Of a stretch of DNA of 64,000 bases, positions 58,501 to 64,000 are shown piece after piece (within the stretch, counting starts at the first letter, position 1; the number at the start of each line of letters is the position of its first letter). The stretch is from Iris pallida. Taxonomy: Eukaryota > Streptophyta > Magnoliopsida > Asparagales > Iridaceae. Below the pieces are notes generated by a model. The model saw only the letters and a list, made by a program, of their open reading frames with translations. It searched no databases and was not told the DNA's origin. The stretch is from the NCBI GenBank assembly GCA_029216955.1, contig JANAVB010012195.1, forward strand, positions 2,666,864 through 2,730,863. Reading direction: 5' to 3'. A program made the translations under genes and the position numbers.

Positions 58501-60967
58501 AATCATGTAGATTGCATCATAACCATCATTTGCCTTGTTTTAAACATATTATAACCTGTACTGTTCTATTTAGGACATTGTGACTCCGGTGCAGACATCT
58601 GACTTTACCCTACTCTTTTCAGAGTATCAGGCGAGTACATTATCTGATAGTTCTCTCATTTATTTGCCAGTTACTGTATTTCAGTTCTATTTAGTTTTAT
58701 GTGATTCTCTGATACCACACGTATAGATATTTCTGGATTCATGTATGCGACACACTCACCATATTATCTGGCCTCTATTACTGGATTCACTGGAATCATT
58801 CCGGAATCTATTTCTGGAATCATCATATTTTGGCTGGACTCATCTCGATTCTTCTGTCGAATTCTGGATTCATTTGTATTGCGGGGCGAAAAAATATTGA
58901 GTAAGATATGTAGACATATCCCAAATCTGGAATCTTCAACTGGAATCTACTGGAAGCATAGCCATCTCTCGCTTGATCAGTGAGAGGTGTGCCTGATTAC
59001 CCACAGCCGTTTACATGTCGATCTCGGTATTTTAAAACATACTATTAGATTAGCTGGACTCACCTGGATTCTTGATCACTACCTAGAATCATCTGGTACT
59101 GGATTCATCTTGTATTAGATTCATCCCGTACTGGATTTATAGTAGTTTACACTTGTTTTACATTTACTGCCTGGACTCATTATGTTAGTTTAGTTCAGCT
59201 AGATTTACTTTACAGTCTTCATTGCCATCATTCTTCTCTTGTTTAGTTACTTACTTTCCTTGTATCTTATCTGTTCTCCATACCATCACCTGTATATAAA
59301 CTGCCATATTCATCAATAAAACTGTCTATAACTGCTTTATAGTTCCCTGTCATTTACTTGGGTTTTCTTGATGAGTTGTACTCGTTCCTGTCCTGACTGG
59401 ACCTGTTGAAAATTTTACTGAGGACACATGCCCTACATATTACTGTGGAGATGGTTTAGCTACCTATGGCCCCAACACTCAGGAGTGATTGGGTGATTAG
59501 CTAGTTGTTGTTCAGCTTTCATGTTTAGAACTTGAGTTGTATATAGTTGAGATTGTAGTTGAGATTTTAGTTGAGATTGTAGTAGAGATTTTCTGAGTTT
59601 ATATTTATTAGTTGTTGGTTTTATTCTGTTATTTAGTCTTTAGTTATAACTTCTGTGATATCTTATCGTTCTTAGACTGTGATTGAGATTCTTTATATCT
59701 ATACTCGTCCTCCGTTCGGAGTTGAGTTTTGACAAGTACATTATATAATTGCGTGAGTTGTTGATTAGATAGTAACCTAGGACAGCGTTCTACCGCCGAC
59801 ACTGCGGCGTAGGCTGGGCATTGTTACGTGCTCGTACCCTCACAGTGGGTGCGGGTCGTGACAGCTGATAAGATAAAGAAATAAAAAGAGAATACGAAAT
59901 GGTCGCGGATAACTCATGCATGAGGAAAGAGAAAGAAGGATTCCTCGGACGATCAAAAGCTGGGTGACCAGGGATCGTGCCGGTCTAAGAGGAATCACGG
60001 CTTACGGGCAACTTGGGTGAGGGCTCGGTCAGCTCAAGCGACGTAATGCCGGTATGCGTAGCCTATCAGGGTGTACCAGCCATCACCGTCTGATATATAC
60101 TGCGAATACCACATTCAGGAAGTCTAAATGGCTTGTATTGCCAGCGACCGATGTATATAGATTAAGTGGACTCGCTGGTGGCAATCCACGTGCGAGTTCT
60201 TGCATTGAAACGAGTTATCTAAGTAAGCTGAACAACTGAATGAATATTTGAAAGAAACTTGAGTACTTCACCCGAGGCAGAAACACGCTGATGATACTCG
60301 TATTGAATATGCAAATTCGTCAAGTCTTTACGTATAATATGTTGGCTAACTTGGTTTACCTTGGACAGGGAAGTTCTTACGGTAAGTATGGTAAGTTGCG
60401 CATGTTATTTCTATGCAATACTTGATGCCCGTAACACGAGATAGGTTTTGTAATATATGCCATATAACTGATCCTAAGGCAAGATTAGAAAGACAATCAA
60501 TTGATAGATGATGCACGAAAGTAAATTGAACGTGTTCGGTAATGATAACGAGCAGGAGAGCTAGTCTCCCCACCAGTGCATGCAATGTACTGATAACCAC
60601 ATAGTCTGCTTACAGGGTACGGAAGAACCTCGTCTGGTGCAGAGTCTTCCCTCGAACGTCCTAAGATGCGGAGCTAACTCTGGAGCCTTGGAGCGTTGCA
60701 AAGGAGCTGAAGCACCATATACAGGACATAATATATCGGAACATCGCCTTGTATCATTTCATCTTGTAAGCCGCTTGGCACGCCTTTTATGTTTCGATAG
60801 AGAGAGAGAGCTTGAGCGATTTGTAATCTCGACCCACCGCCGTTTGTAACACTTCTTAAATATCAATAAAGAGTTTCGGATTTGCTTTAACTTGTGTTCA
60901 ATTACTTCTACCGCAATAGGGACACTCTGTGGCCTAGCTTAAATCTGTCATTTCTGGACTTGGCCTT

Positions 60968-60992
60968 GCACGAGCGCAACATAGGCTCGTGC
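60968..60992 (+). other. LTR hairpin 1 (D LTR 2 copy)
   Basis: Perfect GCACGAGC / GCTCGTGC stem, loop GCAACATAG, 51 bases before the LTR end. Confidence 0.75.
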
Positions 60993-61017
60993 GAGATCAC
61001 GCCTTAGTGAGGACGAT

Positions 61018-61033
61018 CGGTCCTACGGGACCG
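61018..61033 (+). other. LTR hairpin 2 with UACG tetraloop (D LTR 2 copy)
   Basis: CGGTCC-TACG-GGACCG: a perfect 6-bp stem closed by C(UACG)G, an especially stable RNA tetraloop class. In LTR 1 (20857-20872) the right arm is weakened to GGACTA. Confidence 0.65.
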
Positions 61034-61043
61034 GGGCGTGACA

Positions 61044-62608
61044 GATTGGTATCAGAGCCCAGCTTTACGTCCTTGGACTTCATATCGATTTTCTCAGTTC
61101 TGAAAGCTCAATCGTTGACAAAAGAAGTGTACGCTCTCTCTCGTTGTGCCTTGGAATGTTCTATACAATAAGTCTAATATTTTCAAAAGCTCGTGCCAGT
61201 GTTCGGTTGAACGGAATCGATATGCGAAGGCCTTTGTACTGAACTGTGTCCGACTTGAGTTGGAAGGAACACACGCTAAAAGTTAGCAAGTTGTATACGT
61301 GCCTGAATGACCTTACGCTGACAATAGCGAATGAGTGTTCGAGACTGAAATATAGTTCGAACGGGATGGCTATGCACACAGCCTTTTGGCTAAGTTGTGT
61401 CGAGTGTCGCGCACCTAGACCTTCTGGTGCAAGTAAGTTGCGAGCGAAATTGAATATCGCTCGGACGAGAGTAAGTTACACTTATAGTGTATATCGATAG
61501 AGACGTTGGACCTATGCTTAGCATGTTGCTAGAGGAATGACTCGATTTCTGAGTGGAATATGCCATACCACTTATGCAATCAAGGTATCAAAACATTTAT
61601 GTGCCGGGAACGATAGGCTCAATTTCTGAGTGGTATATGCAATATCACTTAGCGATAGCTATGTCAAGCAGTTTGGTATAGATTGCATAGAGACGATTTT
61701 GTCGGTTACGATAAGTTTGTCCTCAACAGACGGAATAGTACCGAGACTCGAGTGGGAGTGACTCGGTAGAAGTCGATGCAAGTATGCTTCGATTGAGTTG
61801 AACGATCAGGCCGTACTCGCATCATTGGATGATGAGTCGAACGGAAATTTGTTGAGTGAGAACCGAACGATAGGCCGAGAATAGCGAAAGATTTATGCTT
61901 TCAGAAAATAGTTAACTCGGTCAAATTCGAGTTGAGTTAGTGCGAAGACTTGTTCGAAACGAGTCGGTTAGATACGAAGAGTCGTATGAACGGATTTGAG
62001 TTAGCGCGAAAAGTCGATAGCACGATTTCGAAGTGTGATTTGAGAATACGAGAATGAATATAAGGAATTGAAAATCGTGTCGCTCAATGAGGATAGTTAG
62101 CTAAGTACGACTGAATGGATCTTGATGCGTGCGAGACTTAATTCGTATTCAAGTTCGGATGATAACAGTGATCGTAACGAATTGGAGTTTATGAGAACAA
62201 AAAATGTTCAAGTTATGCACATCGACGATGGTATTAAGGTGTATCAAAGACGTATGCAATAACTCGGAGATACTCTGATCGAATGAGCAAAATGATGTTG
62301 AGCATTGTTGTTGGATGAATAAGATGCAAGTTAAGTTGATGTCAGTTCAGACGAAAACGAAAGTGACTTGATTGTTTCGATGATAACTACGTTAACATTC
62401 TTGTCTTGTGCGAGCGCAACTCCAGTCTCGCACATGCATCACGCTGGATTAGGACGATCATTCCGTGTGAGCACTGGTATGGTGATTCATGGCCAGCGGG
62501 GATGGTCGAACTTTCAAGACGTGATAAATTGAATTTGACTTATGGTTTGATGCGAAGGTGAATTTAAGAATTGTTGCGATGAGTATACAATGTGTCGAGT
62601 ATTGACCA
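61044..62608 (+). mobile_element. Element D, internal region 2, truncated
   Basis: Starts with the canonical primer site TTGGTATCAGAGCCC (61046-61060) and runs co-linear with 20882-21070 plus 30399-31775 of internal region 1. It stops after GTGTCGAGTATTGACC (62608). There is no following LTR. This is the second unit of a tandem D array whose distal half, with the missing end of C, has been deleted. A hairpin-1 copy with perfect 7-bp arms (GTGCGAG / CTCGCAC) is at 62408-62433. Confidence 0.85.
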
Positions 62609-62846
62609 AATGCTACCTTGACACGATCATTCTGTGACAGTTTCTTCTTGGTACTATTATCTCCACATTGGATGCAGAGCCCTACTGAAATAATTAGACA
62701 AGTAATCGTTGTCCGAACTCCGCACAGGAACCGACATGCTCAAGAATGTTAGGAAGTCCGAGTCCTGAGATACTTGATACCAACTCAAGGAACTCATCAG
62801 TGGGTACGGTTGAGTTCTTATTGCTAATGTTCATGACTGTCAAAAG
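62609..62846 (-). pseudogene. SRF-like kinase pseudogene, N-lobe exon cut by the 53-kb insertion
   Basis: After an acceptor (CATGATCCAG, ending 62847) the minus strand reads LLTVMNISNKNS, DEFLELVSSISGL, NILEHVGSCAEFGQRLLV, then a one-base frameshift and GDNSTKKKLSQNDRVKVAFG, where the insertion begins. It matches kinase subdomains II-V of SRF receptors (LLAVKK...EFL..VS.I..L.H.NIVELVGYCAE.GQRLLVYEY). The catalytic Lys of VKK is Met-Asn here, so the product could not be an active kinase of the normal type even before insertion, though many SRF kinases are atypical. Confidence 0.85.
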
Positions 62847-62940
62847 CTGGATCATGAACAAAATATAGAAGAAGATATATAAACAGCCGGAAAAAATAAA
62901 CAAGCAACAAACATAGAGGTCAAAGGCCAATTTGCCATAG
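62847..62940 (-). other. Short intron relic
   Basis: 94 bp, T-rich near its end on the minus strand and closing in CATGATCCAG. The donor is unclear: the exon end GGAAAG is followed by CT rather than GT, so splicing may already be lost. Confidence 0.55.
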
Positions 62941-63180
62941 CTTTCCGTCAGAGAGCTCAGCAAAACATACCTTGCCCAACTTAACATTGCTGATTAAATT
63001 TTCTTCTAAAAAACTGTTGGTATATTGCTGAAGGTTTGCAACAGAATAGGATGATACAGGAACTGCATGACTTTGATTTTGTGGGGACGTCATTCGAACT
63101 TTATCTACCTGAACTCTGGGCTTTACAGTAACATTTCCAACTAGTGATGGCATCACATGTACATCAGTCACTGTCATATT
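62941..63180 (-). pseudogene. SRF-like kinase pseudogene, juxtamembrane and Gly-loop exon
   Basis: The minus strand encodes a Pro/Val/Lys-rich juxtamembrane stretch (VKPRVQVDKVRMTSP), then SVANLQQYTNSFLEENL and KLGKVCFAELSDGK. In SRF receptors SYSVA.LQ.YTNSFSQENLIGEG..G.VYRAELPDGK is a hallmark. Here the Gly loop is ISNVKLGKV, with the first two glycines gone. The extracellular LRR region lies to the right, beyond the hAT element and outside the window. The exon's upstream border is uncertain. Confidence 0.85.
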
Positions 63181-63413
63181 GATCTCAAGTTCTTTTCAAG
63201 TTGTGCATTGGGCCGGTCTAGTCCGGGCCCACCCGTGGACCGGACCGGCCCGCCCCCTTATAGCCCGGACCGGCCCACTGTTGGCCCGATTTGACCGTTG
63301 GGGGAGGGGTTCTTTTACCAAAATACCCCTCCCATATAACCGTTATTAAAACGTTGGGAGGGATATTTTGGTCATTTTTGGCCTAAAATTACCAAAATAA
63401 CCCCAAAAAATTC

Positions 63414-63424
63414 CTATAAATAGG
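63414..63424 (+). promoter_or_regulatory. TATA box of the hAT transposon
   Basis: CTATAAATAGG, a strong TATA box, about 250 bp before the transposase ATG; transcription would start near 63450. Confidence 0.6.
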
Positions 63425-63663
63425 CCAAAAATTCCATTTTTCAAACACAACTCATTCTTCACAAATTTTCTACATTTCTCTACGGTGCTCTGGTGCTCTA
63501 CTGCTTTCCTTCCCCGGTGCTCTGGTGTTCTACGACTTTCCCTCCCCGGTGCTCTACGGCTTCCCGATCTCCCTCCCAACTCCATTCCGGCTCTACGGCT
63601 TCCCGATCTTCCTCTCAACCCCTTACTTTCTTCTAGCGTAGTTTACTTTATTTTATTTTATAT

Positions 63664-64000
63664 ATGGCTGGTGAAGGTTCAAATCACCCTGATCTTGCTG
63701 GACAGACTTTCCAATATTTTAATAATTTTTTTGACGGTACTGAAATTCCACCTGAGCAAGTAGCCACTAATCCGATTCCGGAGGGGTGCCAACCATCTCC
63801 TCCGGAAGTAGCTAGTACAACCCAACGTCCTAAAAAGAAAAAAAAGGTCTAAGTATTGGGATTATTTTACTTTGATTTTTGAAACTAATCCTGATGGTTC
63901 GCTTGTTTTAGATGCCAAGGGTGAACCGAAACCGTACAAGGCGCAATGCAAGAAATGTTGCAACCAGTACGCATGGAAGAAGGGCGGTGGCACCGGGACT
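63664..64000 (+). pseudogene. hAT transposase N-terminus with BED zinc finger, frameshifted, partial
   Basis: The ATG at 63664 opens an acidic/Pro-rich N-terminus (MAGEGSNHPDLAGQTFQYF) leading into a Lys-run, PKKKKKV, then a stop. In the next frame coding goes on with WDYFTLIFETNPDG, then CKKC and the KKGGGTGT stretch of a BED-type zinc finger, as in plant hAT (DAYSLEEPER-like) transposases. The two frames meet in the A-run at 63834-63846, so a single-base length change there explains the break. The His ligands, dimerisation and catalytic domains are beyond the window. Confidence 0.8.

Larger units (their letters stand above)
54893..59863 (+). mobile_element. Element H: solo LTR of the G family, 5 kb
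   Basis: A 4971-bp LTR, TGTAACACCCAGTTTTCC to GCGGGTCGTGACA, with exact target duplication GCTGA at 54888-54892 and 59864-59868. It is the reverse-complement relative of G's LTRs: the palindrome (55837-55853), a CGTGTC-rich zone (55830-56660), a TTGAC[C/T] cluster (58350-58500) and the GATTC/TCTGGAATC words (58780-59150) occur in the same order. TATTTAAAC at 55470-55478 is a likely TATA box and CAATAAAAC near 59315 a polyadenylation signal. Sequence divergence from G is clear. Confidence 0.9.
33263..61043 (+). repeat. Element D, LTR 2, split by elements F and H
   Basis: The three pieces 33263-33959, 54540-54892 and 59869-61043 total 2225 bp, close to LTR 1 (2258 bp). They rejoin exactly: GGCAGGAAG / ACTATCAAAAT across F and AGAGAGCTGA / TAAGATAAAG across H. 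It ends GGGGCGTGACA and is followed by a primer site and internal sequence, not host DNA, so this LTR is shared by two tandem copies of D. Confidence 0.88.
63197..64000 (+). mobile_element. hAT transposon, 5' end (continues past window)
   Basis: Begins near CAAGTTGTGCATTGGGCC, a terminal sequence typical of plant hAT elements, followed by subterminal CCGGACCGGCCC-type words (63210-63290). A promoter and a transposase start follow. It lies just upstream of the kinase exon. The left 8-bp target duplication cannot be confirmed because the right end is outside. A short-unit repeat (GGTGCTCT..CTAC, CGGCTTCCCGATCT) is at 63483-63625 in the 5' leader. Confidence 0.75.

Noticed and set aside
59864..61043. 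Independent solo LTR after H
   Set aside because: It rejoins with 54540-54892 across H and is the last piece of D's LTR 2.
62694..62987. A 97-codon hydrophobic protein with a membrane segment
   Set aside because: The hydrophobic part is the T-rich intron read through; only the last 50 codons are kinase exon.

Overview
This window looks like nuclear DNA of a flowering plant, and by the boundaries drawn here over 90% of it is transposable elements. The plant assignment rests on Tekay-type and Reina-type Ty3/gypsy chromoviral pol domains, hAT-type MITEs with 8-bp target duplications, a fragment of a plant-mitochondrial-type group II intron, and a broken host gene of the plant STRUBBELIG-receptor-family (SRF, LRR-V) kinases. 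I see no intact protein-coding gene, no rRNA or tRNA gene and no CRISPR array. Species cannot be told from the sequence.

The thread through the window is a minus-strand SRF-like kinase pseudogene. Its N-lobe exons are at 62941-63180 and 62609-62846. The rest of the second exon resumes some 53 kb away, near 9755-9786. Later exons follow at 7716-7870, 7619-7626 plus 5603-5749, and 3494-3575. The catalytic Lys and most of the Gly loop are replaced, and there are in-frame stops and frameshifts. The exons are split by a Reina-like retrotransposon (A, 1-3493), a solo LTR (B, 5755-7618) and a 53-kb nest of LTR elements (9787-62608). A hAT element starts just beyond the N-lobe exon.

Order of nesting: a minus-strand Tekay element C (9787-18623) entered the kinase exon. 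A plus-strand element D with an initiator-Met primer site then entered C's right LTR. D is now a tandem LTR-internal-LTR-internal array (18624-20881, 20882-33262, 33263-61043, 61044-62608) with no third LTR. Into D went E (21071-30393, minus, target duplication CTTTG), F (33960-54534, minus) and a 5-kb solo LTR H (54893-59863, GCTGA). Into the gag of F went G (41103-51542, minus, ACTCT), which has two 4.7-kb LTRs around only about 1 kb of non-coding internal DNA. G and H belong to one LTR family.

Functionally, C and F still show the gag, protease, reverse transcriptase, RNase H and integrase-chromodomain order, each with several disabling breaks. E keeps gag zinc knuckles and the integrase C-terminus only, and D and G carry no recognisable pol. 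D, E and G therefore look non-autonomous. C, E, F and G share an unusual primer-binding site matching tRNA-Ile and a common polypurine-tract block. D and B share covarying hairpins near the LTR 3' end. The last 0.8 kb (63197-64000) is the 5' end of a hAT transposon with a TATA box and the start of a BED-finger transposase, broken by a one-base change in an A-run. Most positions of element ends come from matching direct repeats and target duplications by eye; percentage identities were not computed.
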